The translations under genes and the position numbers were made by a program. This document shows, piece after piece, positions 14,798 to 21,385 of a DNA stretch of 43,452 nt. How positions within the stretch are numbered: position 1 is the first letter of the stretch; every line of letters begins with the position of its first letter. Source of the DNA: Clostridia bacterium (lineage in GTDB: Bacteria > Bacillota > Clostridia > Oscillospirales > CAG-272); assembly GCA_017621415.1 (NCBI GenBank), contig JAGATD010000048.1, positions 1 through 43,452 on the forward strand. Reading direction: 5' to 3'. The notes below the pieces were generated by a model. The model worked only from the letters and a program-made list of their open reading frames with translations, did not search any database and had not been told where the DNA came from.

Positions 14798-15961
14798 ATG
14801 AAAAAAATCAAGTTGATGAATAAAATCGCCGCTGTCGGCACAAACGTATTTGACAAAAATGTGTATGAGGTTTCCGAGAATGCAGAAGCCCCCGATGCTA
14901 TGATGGTGCGTTCGGCAAACCTTCACGAAATGGAATTTAACCCCGAGCTTCTCGCAATTGCAAGAGCCGGCGCCGGAGTTAACAATATTCCTACCGAGGA
15001 GTGCGCAAAGCGCGGTATAGTTGTTTTCAACACTCCCGGTGCTAATGCCAACGGAGTTAAGGAGCTTGCCGTTGCAGCCCTTATGCTTGCATCCCGTGAT
15101 GTTGTCGGCGGTATTGAATGGGTTAAAGCTAATGCGGAAGATGCCAATATTGCAAAGACCGTTGAAAAGGAGAAGTCAAAGTTCGCAGGTTGCGAAATTC
15201 TCGGCAAGACCCTTGGTGTTATCGGTCTTGGCGCTATCGGCGGTATGGTTGCAAATGCGGCAAAGAACCTCGGAATGAAGGTTGTAGGCTGCGACCCCTA
15301 TCTTACTGTTAACGCTGCTTGGAGCCTTTCCAGCTCGGTTCACCATGCTCAGAGCTATGATGAAATTTATGCGGCAGCAGATTATATCACACTTCACGTT
15401 CCCGCTACATCTACAACAAAGGGAATGATAAACAAGGAAACCATCGCGAAGATGAAAGACGGTGTGCGCATTATCAACCTTGCCCGTGCCGAGCTTGTTA
15501 ACACCGAGGATATTAAGGAAGCCCTCGAGTCAGGAAAGGTTGCGGCATATGTAACCGACTTCCCAACCCCCGAGACTGTCGGACTTAAGAATACCGTAAA
15601 CATTCCTCACCTTGGTGCGTCTACCGCGGAGAGCGAGGACAACTGTGCGGTTATGGCAGCTCAGGAGCTTTCTGAGTTCCTTGCTACCGGTAATATCAGA
15701 AATTCTGTTAACTATCCCGCAGTTTCTATCCCTCACACAGGCGCAGCGCGTATCTGCATAGCTCACAAGAATATCCCCAATATGCTTTCTCAGATTACGG
15801 TTATCGTATCCGGAGCAGGTATCAATATTGAGAATTTCTCAAACGGTTCTAAGGGCGATTTTGCTTACACTATTGTTGAAATAGGTGTTGAGGTTCCCGC
15901 AGCCGTTGTTACAGCTCTTGAGGCTATTGACGGTATAATCAAGGTTAGAGTAATAGGTTAA
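14798..15961 (+). CDS. serA: D-3-phosphoglycerate dehydrogenase with C-terminal ACT domain
   Basis: A 387-aa protein, the short clostridial form. The substrate-binding N-terminus is followed by a Rossmann domain with VIGLGAIGG (about residues 143-151) for NAD. The catalytic Arg is in INLARAELV, the Glu in DFPTPE and the His in NIPHLGAST. A C-terminal ACT domain covers about residues 318-387 and is likely the serine sensor. It oxidises 3-phosphoglycerate, the first step of serine synthesis. The usual NxARG is changed to NLARA, replacing Gly but keeping the Arg. CAGGAG lies about 16 bases before ATG 14798, a wide gap; ATG 14816 has no better site. A terminator follows at 15972-15996. Confidence 0.93.
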   Translation: MKKIKLMNKIAAVGTNVFDKNVYEVSENAEAPDAMMVRSANLHEMEFNPELLAIARAGAGVNNIPTEECAKRGIVVFNTPGANANGVKELAVAALMLASRDVVGGIEWVKANAEDANIAKTVEKEKSKFAGCEILGKTLGVIGLGAIGGMVANAAKNLGMKVVGCDPYLTVNAAWSLSSSVHHAQSYDEIYAAADYITLHVPATSTTKGMINKETIAKMKDGVRIINLARAELVNTEDIKEALESGKVAAYVTDFPTPETVGLKNTVNIPHLGASTAESEDNCAVMAAQELSEFLATGNIRNSVNYPAVSIPHTGAARICIAHKNIPNMLSQITVIVSGAGINIENFSNGSKGDFAYTIVEIGVEVPAAVVTALEAIDGIIKVRVIG

Positions 15962-15971
15962 TAAAGTTCAC

Positions 15972-15996
15972 GGCACCCTTTACGGGTGCCGATTTT
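15972..15996 (+). terminator. Rho-independent terminator of serC-serA
   Basis: CGGCACCC-TTTAC-GGGTGCCG followed by ATTTTG. The inverted end of E3 begins two bases later. The same 22-bp hairpin recurs at 16439-16460. Confidence 0.88.
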
Positions 15997-15997
15997 G

Positions 15998-16400
15998 TCA
16001 TCCTGGGGCGCACATGGCTTATTCGAGGACACGCAAGTTAGCCTTCCCCAGCGAAGCGTGTTGGGGAAGGGGGACCGCCGGGATTCCCCGAGGCGAGTGT
16101 AGCCGAGCCTTGGGGGTTCGCGATAGCGGTGGATGAGGTTGCGAAGGATCTCCTTTTCCGAACCTTTTAAAGCTTATGACCGGCAAGCGAGAGTCCGTAC
16201 CTCATCCGTCTTTTGCTTGCGCAAAATCCACCTTCCCCAAGGGGAAGGCTTGGGAATTACCTTTGCCAAAGCCTAAAGGGAATAAGGCTCCGAGAGGGAG
16301 ATTCTTTGCGGAAGCGATATCGTCTCCGTCAGCAACCCCTCCGCCTCGTTCCTCGGCACCTCCCCTTACACAGGTGAGGCTATTCTGCCGCTCAGAATGA
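15998..16400. mobile_element. E3: gene-less relative of the GIY-YIG element, with nested repeat
   Basis: The ends TCATCCTGGGGCGCA (15998-16012) and TGCCGCTCAGAATGA (16386-16400) are inverted repeats. The outer segments CTTATTCGAGGAC (16018-16030), GAAGGATCTCCTTTTCCGAAC (16143-16163) and CCTTTGCC..GCTCCGA (about 16259-16294) match E4, which carries the GIY-YIG gene. In place of that gene there is a nested repeat, AGCCTTCCCC..GGATGAGGT (16042-16136) and ACCTCATCCG..GGGGAAGGCT (16199-16250), and near the right end a CCTCCCC unit. It accounts for most of the gene-free stretch 15962-16467. Confidence 0.8.
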
Positions 16401-16438
16401 CGGATTATTTGCGACTTTGTGACCATATATAAAAATTA

Positions 16439-16463
16439 CGGCACCCTTTACGGGTGCCGCTTT
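16439..16463 (-). terminator. Duplicate of the serA terminator hairpin
   Basis: ACGGCACCCTTTACGGGTGCCG, identical over 22 bp to the hairpin at 15972-15993 including the loop. On the minus strand it is followed by TAATTTTT and would end transcripts of the short ORF 16468-16566. Confidence 0.7.
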
Positions 16464-16467
16464 ATGT

Positions 16468-16566
16468 TTATTCAGTTTGTGTAGCGACAACTCGGAATTT
16501 GCTTGTTTCCCGACAAGCGGAGCTCGTTTTTTTGTTTGTGGGAGGGGATCGCATTTTGTTTTGCAT
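16468..16566 (-). CDS. Short ORF divergent from the XRE regulator
   Basis: A 32-codon ORF starting at ATG 16566, with AGGAG six bases upstream, and ending just before the 16439-16463 terminator. A consensus promoter (TTGACT-17 bp-TATAAT, 16619-16647 on the minus strand) with operator-like sites lies upstream. The predicted peptide is basic and rich in Thr, Lys and Ser, with no hydrophobic segment (MQNKMRSPPTNKKTSS start). It resembles no family I know. A second ATG at 16570 opens another 32-codon frame but is too close to the ribosome site. It may be the remnant of a gene shortened by insertion of E3. Confidence 0.4.
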   Translation of the reverse strand: MQNKMRSPPTNKKTSSACRETSKFRVVATQTE

Positions 16567-16593
16567 ACATTTCTCCTAAAAGATATAATTTTA

Positions 16594-16674
16594 ACCACAT
16601 ATGATTGGTTACATATATATTATAAATCAGATGTGATTAAAAGTCAACACTTTTTTAATCATATGTGATATAAT
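16594..16674. promoter_or_regulatory. Divergent promoters with three operator-like palindromes
   Basis: Minus promoter: -35 TTGACT (16642-16647), 17-bp spacer, -10 TATAAT (16619-16624). Plus promoter for the XRE gene: -10 TATAAT (16669-16674) with a weak -35. Three related inverted repeats occur: AACCACATATGATTGGTT (16593-16610), AATCAGATGTGATT (16625-16638, inside the minus-strand spacer) and AATCATATGTGAT (16657-16669, next to the plus-strand -10). The likely half-site is AATCA. This layout suggests autorepression by the XRE protein. Confidence 0.7.
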
Positions 16675-16701
16675 TTTACAAAATAATATTTGGAGGAAAG
16701 T

Positions 16702-16920
16702 ATGATTTACGCCAACAGACTCAAATATTTGCGTGAAGCTCGTGATTTAACACAATCTGATATTGCGAAAGTGTTAGGGACGACTTATCAATATTATAGC
16801 ACTTACGAATCGGGAAAACGTGAAATGCCTTTTTCGCGGGCAATCGAGCTTGCAAGGTTTTATAATGTATCCCTTGATTATCTTGCGGGCTTTACTGATA
16901 CACCGAGAAAATTGAACTAA
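16702..16920 (+). CDS. XRE-family (Cro/C1-type) DNA-binding protein
   Basis: A 72-aa protein from ATG 16702, with GGAGG seven bases upstream. It is essentially one helix-turn-helix domain: LKYLREARDLTQSDIAKVLG places the first two helices and QYYSTYESGKREMPF the recognition region, followed by ARFYNVSLDYLAG, the usual last helix. Such small regulators control phage, plasmid or toxin-antitoxin genes, or merely themselves. Three palindromic sites in its promoter region point to autoregulation and to control of the divergent short ORF. No phage or toxin gene is adjacent. The GIY-YIG element begins 36 bp downstream. Confidence 0.88.
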   Translation: MIYANRLKYLREARDLTQSDIAKVLGTTYQYYSTYESGKREMPFSRAIELARFYNVSLDYLAGFTDTPRKLN

Positions 16921-16955
16921 TAATTGGATTAAACTGTGGACGGAACACTTTTTTG

Positions 16956-17524
16956 TCATCCTGAGGCGCATAGAGCTTATTCGAGGACGAAGAGCGTACC
17001 CCGAAGGATCTCCTTTTCCGAACAGCTAAAAGCTTATGGCTGGCAGGTAGGAGCTTGTATAATCTGAGCAAAAAGGGCTACTAATATGTACTACGTTTAT
17101 ATACTTACGAGCAAAAACAACAGAGTTTTGTATATTGGTGTTACGAATGATTTGAAACGCCGAATATATGAACACAAAAACGAGATTGTAGATGGATTTA
17201 CAAAAAGGTATCACGTTCACAAACTTGTGTATTATGAAGAATATTCCTCTGTCGAAGATGCTATCCACAGAGAAAAACATTTGAAAGGCTTTTTGAGAGC
17301 GAAGAAAGAGGAGTTAATAGCAACTATGAATCCCGAACGCAGGGATATAACATTTGAGCTTTTCCCGGATTTGCTTGAGTATTATCAGCGTCACTCTTAA
17401 AATGTTTCTTTTACAATCACCTTTGCCGAAGTCTAAAGAGAATAAGGCTCCGACACGGAGATTCTTCGCAGTGAGATTTTAGTCCCCAAATATAATTTCT
17501 ACCGCTCAGAATGACACCCTTTTC
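16956..17524. mobile_element. E4: repeat element carrying a GIY-YIG nuclease gene
   Basis: The ends TCATCCTGAGGCGCA (16956-16970) and TACCGCTCAGAATGA (17510-17524) are inverted repeats; one more pair (G/C) extends them to 16 bp. The segments next to the ends match E3 and E5: CTTATTCGAGGAC (16976-16988), GAAGGATCTCCTTTTCCGAAC (17003-17023), AAAGCTTATG (about 17028-17037), CCTTTGCC..GCTCCGA (about 17419-17452) and GGAGATTCTTCGCAG. The interior 17041-17418 is unique and holds the nuclease gene. This makes E4 the candidate gene-bearing member of the family and E3/E5 its gene-less relatives. Confidence 0.75.
17086..17400 (+). CDS. Stand-alone GIY-YIG endonuclease domain protein (YhbQ/UPF0213-like)
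   Basis: A 104-aa protein from ATG 17086 with a modest AAAGGG eight bases upstream. It has the GIY-YIG signature: VYI (4-6) and YIG (16-18), Arg25/Arg26 and His30 in the next helix, and Glu63 in AIHREKHLKG as the catalytic metal-binding residue. The protein is only this domain, with no DNA-binding extension. Related single-domain proteins are common and often present in many copies, with unclear function; nicking or cleavage of DNA is expected from the motif. It lies wholly inside element E4, between segments shared with E3 and E5, so it may be the element's own nuclease or a passenger. Confidence 0.9.
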   Translation: MYYVYILTSKNNRVLYIGVTNDLKRRIYEHKNEIVDGFTKRYHVHKLVYYEEYSSVEDAIHREKHLKGFLRAKKEELIATMNPERRDITFELFPDLLEYYQRHS

Positions 17525-17536
17525 TTTCATCCTGAG

Positions 17537-17929
17537 GCGCACATGGCTTATTCGAGGACACGCAAGTTAGCCTTCCCCAGCGAAGCGTGTTGGGGAAGGG
17601 GGACCGCCGGGGTTCCCCGAGGCGAGTGTAGCCGAGCCTTGGGGGTTCGCGATAGCAGTGGATGAGGTTGCGAAGGCTCTCCTTTTCTGAACCTTTTAAA
17701 GCTTATGACCGACAAGCGAGAGTCCGTACCTCATCCGTCTTTTGCTTGCGCAAAATCAACCTTCCCCAAGGGGAAGGCTTGAGAATTACCTTTGCCAAAG
17801 CCTAAAGGGAATAAGGCTCCGAGAGGGAGATTCTTCGCAGAAGCGATACCGTCTCCGTCAGCAACCTCTCCGCCTCGTTCCTCGGCACCTCCCCTTACAC
17901 AGGGGAGGCTATACTGCCGCTCAGAATGA
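17537..17929. mobile_element. E5: gene-less relative of E4, close copy of E3
   Basis: The ends TCATCCTGAGGCGCA (17537-17551) and TGCCGCTCAGAATGA (17915-17929) are inverted repeats. It is roughly 95% identical to E3, including the nested AGCCTTCCCC..ACCTCATCCG unit, and starts only 12 bp after E4 ends, in the same orientation. Long open frames across it (such as 17742-18290) reflect a lack of stops in GC-rich repeats. It fills the gene-free stretch 17401-17989 together with the end of E4. Confidence 0.8.
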
Positions 17930-17932
17930 CAA

Positions 17933-17975
17933 AAGAAAAAACAGACCTTTCACAAGTAAAGGTCTGTTTTTTGAT
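17933..17975 (-). terminator. Terminator of the DUF308-like gene
   Basis: ACAGACCTTT (17941-17950) pairs with AAAGGTCTGT (17958-17967), with T-runs on both strands. It stands directly beside the right end of E5. Confidence 0.88.
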
Positions 17976-17989
17976 AAAACAAGCTTTAA

Positions 17990-18451
17990 TTATTTCTTGT
18001 TTATGAGCGAGCCGATAAGACCAAGAGCTCCGTCAACAGCAAGAAGAATACCTGCGACAAGAACGATAACCGGAGCCGCATCACCGAAAGCAAGGAATAT
18101 GCCGAGCGCTATGGTAAGCGCGGGAGCAATTATTTCAAGAACATTAGGCTTCCTTTTAAGTACGTCAATAAGAGCAACAACACCCTTAACAGCAACGAGA
18201 ATACCGAGTACTATGAATATAATGTCCTTAAGCAGATTTCCTATCAAAATAATAGCGATACCGATTACTAAGCTCACACCACCATTATAGTAATTCTTCT
18301 TAATTACGTCGAGGACACCGGTAACAATAAAGAAGATACCTGCAATGGTCATTGCTATAGCGATTGCTTCATGTCTAAAAACAGCGAGAAGAATGCCAAG
18401 CGCAATGTAAAGGATAGAAGAGAAGAGCTCAGAATTTGTTTTCTTTGCCAT
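17990..18451 (-). CDS. DUF308 (HdeD-like) membrane protein
   Basis: A 153-aa protein from ATG 18451 with AAAGGAG nine bases upstream. Six hydrophobic helices are arranged as three similar pairs. The repeat pattern (ALGILLAV, GIAIILIG, VLGILVAVKGVVALIDVL, TIALGIFLAF, VAGILLAVDGALGLIG) with Gly-rich turns is typical of the short repeats of DUF308/HdeD. HdeD in enterics relates to acid resistance; a specific function here is not supported. It is monocistronic, with its own promoter (18484-18512) and terminator. Confidence 0.75.
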   Translation of the reverse strand: MAKKTNSELFSSILYIALGILLAVFRHEAIAIAMTIAGIFFIVTGVLDVIKKNYYNGGVSLVIGIAIILIGNLLKDIIFIVLGILVAVKGVVALIDVLKRKPNVLEIIAPALTIALGIFLAFGDAAPVIVLVAGILLAVDGALGLIGSLINKK

Positions 18452-18483
18452 AATAATGACTCCTTTCTAAAGAATACATAAGA

Positions 18484-18512
18484 ATTATACCATATCATAG
18501 CAGAAAAATCAA
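18484..18512 (-). promoter_or_regulatory. Sigma-A promoter of the DUF308-like gene
   Basis: Minus strand: -35 TTGATT (18507-18512), 17-bp spacer, -10 TATAAT (18484-18489) preceded by TGG. Confidence 0.85.
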
Positions 18513-18569
18513 CAAAAATTTCACATTTCTGAAATAGTATGTAAAAATAACAATTTTTTGTATATTATC

Positions 18570-18622
18570 TTGACTTTATTAGTAAAAAATTATATAATAT
18601 TAATGTAGAAAACTTTTACTAA
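18570..18622 (+). promoter_or_regulatory. Promoter and inverted repeat upstream of the AraC gene
   Basis: -35 TTGACT (18570-18575), 17-bp spacer, -10 TATAAT (18593-18598). TTAGTAAAA (18579-18587) and TTTTACTAA (18614-18622) form a 9-bp inverted repeat around the -10 and start site, a possible autoregulatory site. Confidence 0.75.
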
Positions 18623-18648
18623 AAATATCAAAAATATTCAGGAGTTAT

Positions 18649-19503
18649 ATGAAAGAATACAGAGAAGAGAAGCCTAATAAGACTCTGCGAACCGAGGAAA
18701 TGGAATTCTTCAAGATGAGGAATATCAATTTTCGGGCTATGGCAGCGCATACACATGTTCACGATGCTATTGAGGTAATTTATATGAACCGCGGCAGTGT
18801 GACTGTGTCTATTGACGGAGTAAAAACCAGCATTTACCCCGGTGACGTTGCACTCTTTCGCTCCGGGGCAATACATGACATATGGACCGAGGAAGAGGTG
18901 GATAACGACTACTATGTGTTAAAGCTTGCGCCAAGGTTTCTTTATGATATAGCGGCAAATGAAAAGTTAAATAATTTTGCTTTAAGATTTCTTATCTGTA
19001 ATCCGGCACTGAAAACTATATGGCGCAAGGAAGAAATTGAGGGGACAGACATTGAGCTTGGATTAAAGAGACTTATCGGAACTCTTGACAGAACAAAGCC
19101 AACCCACGGTATATATAAAATCATTTCAGCGCTTATGGTATTTGGGGGGCTTTTTGCCTCTGACAACGAGGTTATGAGCAATATTTCACTTTCCGACGAG
19201 GGAATGTACCGTGCTCTGTTTTATATAAATAAGCACTTTGACGAGCCAATCTCAGCTGATGAAATTGCCGAGCGTATAAATATGAGTATTAGCAGCTTTT
19301 CTCGAGCCTTTAAGAGCGCTGCGGGACAGAGCTTTAAGGATTATCTAAACACTGTAAGAACAAACAGGGCAGAGGAGCTGTTAATTACAACCGAGCTGCC
19401 TGTCAAAGATGTGGCGGTAAGATGCGGATATAATAATATCTCACACTTTATAGCAGTGTATAAGAAGTATAAAGGAAAAACACCCCTGGAGGAGAGAAAA
19501 TAA
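18649..19503 (+). CDS. AraC-family transcriptional regulator with cupin sensor domain
   Basis: A 284-aa protein from ATG 18649 with AGGAG six bases upstream. Residues about 30-100 form a cupin-like sensor (AAHTHVHDAIEVIYMNRGS, PGDVALFRSGAIHDIW). Residues about 185-284 form the double helix-turn-helix: ISADEIAERINMSISSFSRAF and then VKDVAVRCGYNNISHFIAVYKK. Such proteins usually activate sugar or glycan uptake genes. It converges with the surface-protein operon 26484-19568 across a shared terminator. Two TTTTCTGCA repeats exactly 21 bp apart upstream of that operon have the spacing AraC proteins use, so that operon is a candidate target (inference). Confidence 0.9.
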   Translation: MKEYREEKPNKTLRTEEMEFFKMRNINFRAMAAHTHVHDAIEVIYMNRGSVTVSIDGVKTSIYPGDVALFRSGAIHDIWTEEEVDNDYYVLKLAPRFLYDIAANEKLNNFALRFLICNPALKTIWRKEEIEGTDIELGLKRLIGTLDRTKPTHGIYKIISALMVFGGLFASDNEVMSNISLSDEGMYRALFYINKHFDEPISADEIAERINMSISSFSRAFKSAAGQSFKDYLNTVRTNRAEELLITTELPVKDVAVRCGYNNISHFIAVYKKYKGKTPLEERK

Positions 19504-19527
19504 CTAATAAAGATACATAACTCAACA

Positions 19528-19560
19528 AAAAAGAGGCTCAAACCGAGCCTCTTTCTTTAT
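19528..19560. terminator. Bidirectional terminator between the AraC gene and the surface operon
   Basis: AAAGAGGCTC (19530-19539) pairs with GAGCCTCTTT (19545-19554), with T-rich tails on both strands. Confidence 0.9.
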
Positions 19561-19567
19561 AAATGAA

Positions 19568-21136
19568 TTATTCTGCAACGTATGCTTTGTTGAGCTTTCC
19601 AACAAAGGTATTGTCGAGATAAATGGTGGATTCTCTCTGTGCCTTACGGAAGTTAAGCTTGGTTGCTATTGTGCTGGAGAAATCGAATGAGCTGCCGCTT
19701 CCAAGAGCTGTCTCGGTTACGAAAGTTCCGTTAAGGAACATTTTAACCTTTCCTGCATCACCGTAAACCTCGAAGGTTATGGTGTTCTTACCGTCTACGA
19801 ACTTGCCCTGCTCGTTACGGAGCTCTGCCTTACCGTAGCAAGGAGCGAGATAGTAATCGAAGGAGTCACCGTTAGCAACCGCTGCGATACAAGCGATATC
19901 GGGAAGTGCAGCATCGTTGAAGGGATCGGTCTCTCCGGGAGCATAATTGCTTGCGAGATTTGCAAGCTCGAACCAGAAGATATAAGGAGAGTTTTCGGCA
20001 GCGATGCTTGCTGCGTTTGTTGCATTTATATCTGCAAGGTAAATGTCGGTTTCAAATACGAAGCAGTTGTAGTCGTTAGAGGAAGATGCAACGTTCGTAT
20101 CCATATAGATGGGGCAAGCTCTGTCCTTTGTGCCCTTATAGTAGAATTCTATTACCTTGTTGTCGCCGAGGTCGAGTACGGAAACGGTACCGTAGTTTCC
20201 TGTGTAGGTTGAAGCATTTTGCTCTGACATGTAGTAGTCACCACGAGTAGCCCATTTCTTGTTCTTGAGGTCATCCTTGGTAGCAGTTTCAAAATCAAGT
20301 CCGCCGAGTTCCTCGAAATAATCGCCCGCGCCAATGGTCTTGGGAGCGATAACAGTTCTGCCGCCGATAGTGATTTCGGAGCCTGCGCTTGCTGTAGCCT
20401 TTTCGGTAGAGCCGTCAGCCTTGTAGGTTACAACCTGATAGTCACCCGATCCTGCGAGAGTAACCTTATCACCTACGAAGTACATACCGCTTTCAAAGGT
20501 CAAACCGCCTGTTTTTTCATCAAGTCTGCCGTCGGTTATCGAGACTCTTACCTTCTTTGACATAAGAGTGTCATCGGTAATGTTGTCGCCAAGGTCGTCG
20601 TTCTGATTAAGAAGAAGCTTTTGCGCCATTGCGCCGTAGTTTAAGAGAGATGAGCAGAGAAGCTCCTGGTCGTCTGAAATAGTATCCTCATAGAGTCTTT
20701 CATTAAGATACTCAAGAACACTGTAGCGAACAAAGTTTGTGGGTATTTGTGTAAGCTCGGTGCCTTTAACCACAGCCGCCGCATAAACATACTTGTCAAA
20801 TTTTGCTCCGGGGAAGCCTGCTGTAATAAATGCAGGGTATGTAGTACCGTTATCTGTGTAGCCCTTGGTATACTCGGTTGCTGTGTAAATTTCAGTTTCG
20901 GGGTTAACCGCAGGGTCTTCAAGAGTGTAAACAACCGTTGCCTCTTCGTCAAGACCGAGAGATGTGTCATCTACCGCAAATACAATTTTTACTTCAGCTT
21001 CGTGGGATACGTTTTTAGCAATAATTTTCAGAGAGGTATCCTCTGCCGCAGAGGAACCGAGACAGAATGCTGCTGTCATAAGAAGCGCCATGGAAAGCGC
21101 AAGAACAAAAATTTTTGTTACCTTTAAGTTTTTCAT
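19568..21136 (-). CDS. Secreted protein with C-terminal LamG-like domain
   Basis: A 522-aa protein from ATG 21136 with GAAAGGAAAG upstream. Residues 1-30 are a signal peptide (basic start, hydrophobic core, SSAAED cleavage region) without a lipobox cysteine. Residues about 35-205 form a domain that includes LLNYGAMAQKLL, a motif seen in clostridial surface proteins. Residues about 275-522 resemble two domains of the neighbouring lipoprotein (FVFETDI, the KxTITFEVYGD strand, DNTFVGKLNKAYVAE end) and look like a concanavalin/LamG-type beta-sandwich, probably glycan-binding. No cell-wall anchor is visible. It is the last gene of the operon starting at 26484. Confidence 0.8.
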   Translation of the reverse strand: MKNLKVTKIFVLALSMALLMTAAFCLGSSAAEDTSLKIIAKNVSHEAEVKIVFAVDDTSLGLDEEATVVYTLEDPAVNPETEIYTATEYTKGYTDNGTTYPAFITAGFPGAKFDKYVYAAAVVKGTELTQIPTNFVRYSVLEYLNERLYEDTISDDQELLCSSLLNYGAMAQKLLLNQNDDLGDNITDDTLMSKKVRVSITDGRLDEKTGGLTFESGMYFVGDKVTLAGSGDYQVVTYKADGSTEKATASAGSEITIGGRTVIAPKTIGAGDYFEELGGLDFETATKDDLKNKKWATRGDYYMSEQNASTYTGNYGTVSVLDLGDNKVIEFYYKGTKDRACPIYMDTNVASSSNDYNCFVFETDIYLADINATNAASIAAENSPYIFWFELANLASNYAPGETDPFNDAALPDIACIAAVANGDSFDYYLAPCYGKAELRNEQGKFVDGKNTITFEVYGDAGKVKMFLNGTFVTETALGSGSSFDFSSTIATKLNFRKAQRESTIYLDNTFVGKLNKAYVAE

Positions 21137-21213
21137 TTTTCTTTCCTTTCAATAAAAGTTTGATAAAAGATTTTGCGTTTTCGGTTTTTCATTCCTTATC
21201 TGTGTGGAGTACA

Positions 21214-21348
21214 TCATGTCCAACCGTCATTTAGTACACCGTCATCCCAGTAAGGTCCTCCGGATGTTTGTATCAGATCGCATTGCTGCAGTCTGATAAT
21301 CTCGACACACGGTGTTAGGTAGCCGTCACGCGGCTTTTTTTCTTTCAT
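21214..21348 (-). CDS. 44-residue peptide between two surface-protein genes
   Basis: ATG 21348 is preceded by AAAGGAGTTTTT, an excellent ribosome site, and the frame ends at TGA 21214-21216. The peptide begins with a basic MKEKKPRDG and continues YLTPCVEIIRLQQCDLIQTS. It ends in an aromatic and acidic tail (GGPYWDDGVLNDGWT). Cysteines are at 14 and 23. It has no hydrophobic helix or typical signal peptide. The layout (Pro-containing start, xVEIIxL, then a TSGG step and an acidic tail) resembles small peptides of unknown role found in gut bacteria; a modified-peptide precursor is possible but no modifying enzyme is adjacent. It lies 37 bp after the lipoprotein gene and 77 bp before the next gene, in the same direction. 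Confidence 0.7.
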   Translation of the reverse strand: MKEKKPRDGYLTPCVEIIRLQQCDLIQTSGGPYWDDGVLNDGWT

Positions 21349-21385
21349 AAAAACTCCTTTCCTTTAGTGTATTTTTAATCATCAT

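Noticed and set aside
16690..17400. Phage or conjugative module from the XRE and GIY-YIG genes
   Set aside because: No integrase, structural, replication or transfer gene is adjacent, and the GIY-YIG gene belongs to the repeat element.
17742..18290. 182-codon plus-strand frame
   Set aside because: It starts in E5 and continues antisense through the DUF308-like gene, so it is a shadow.
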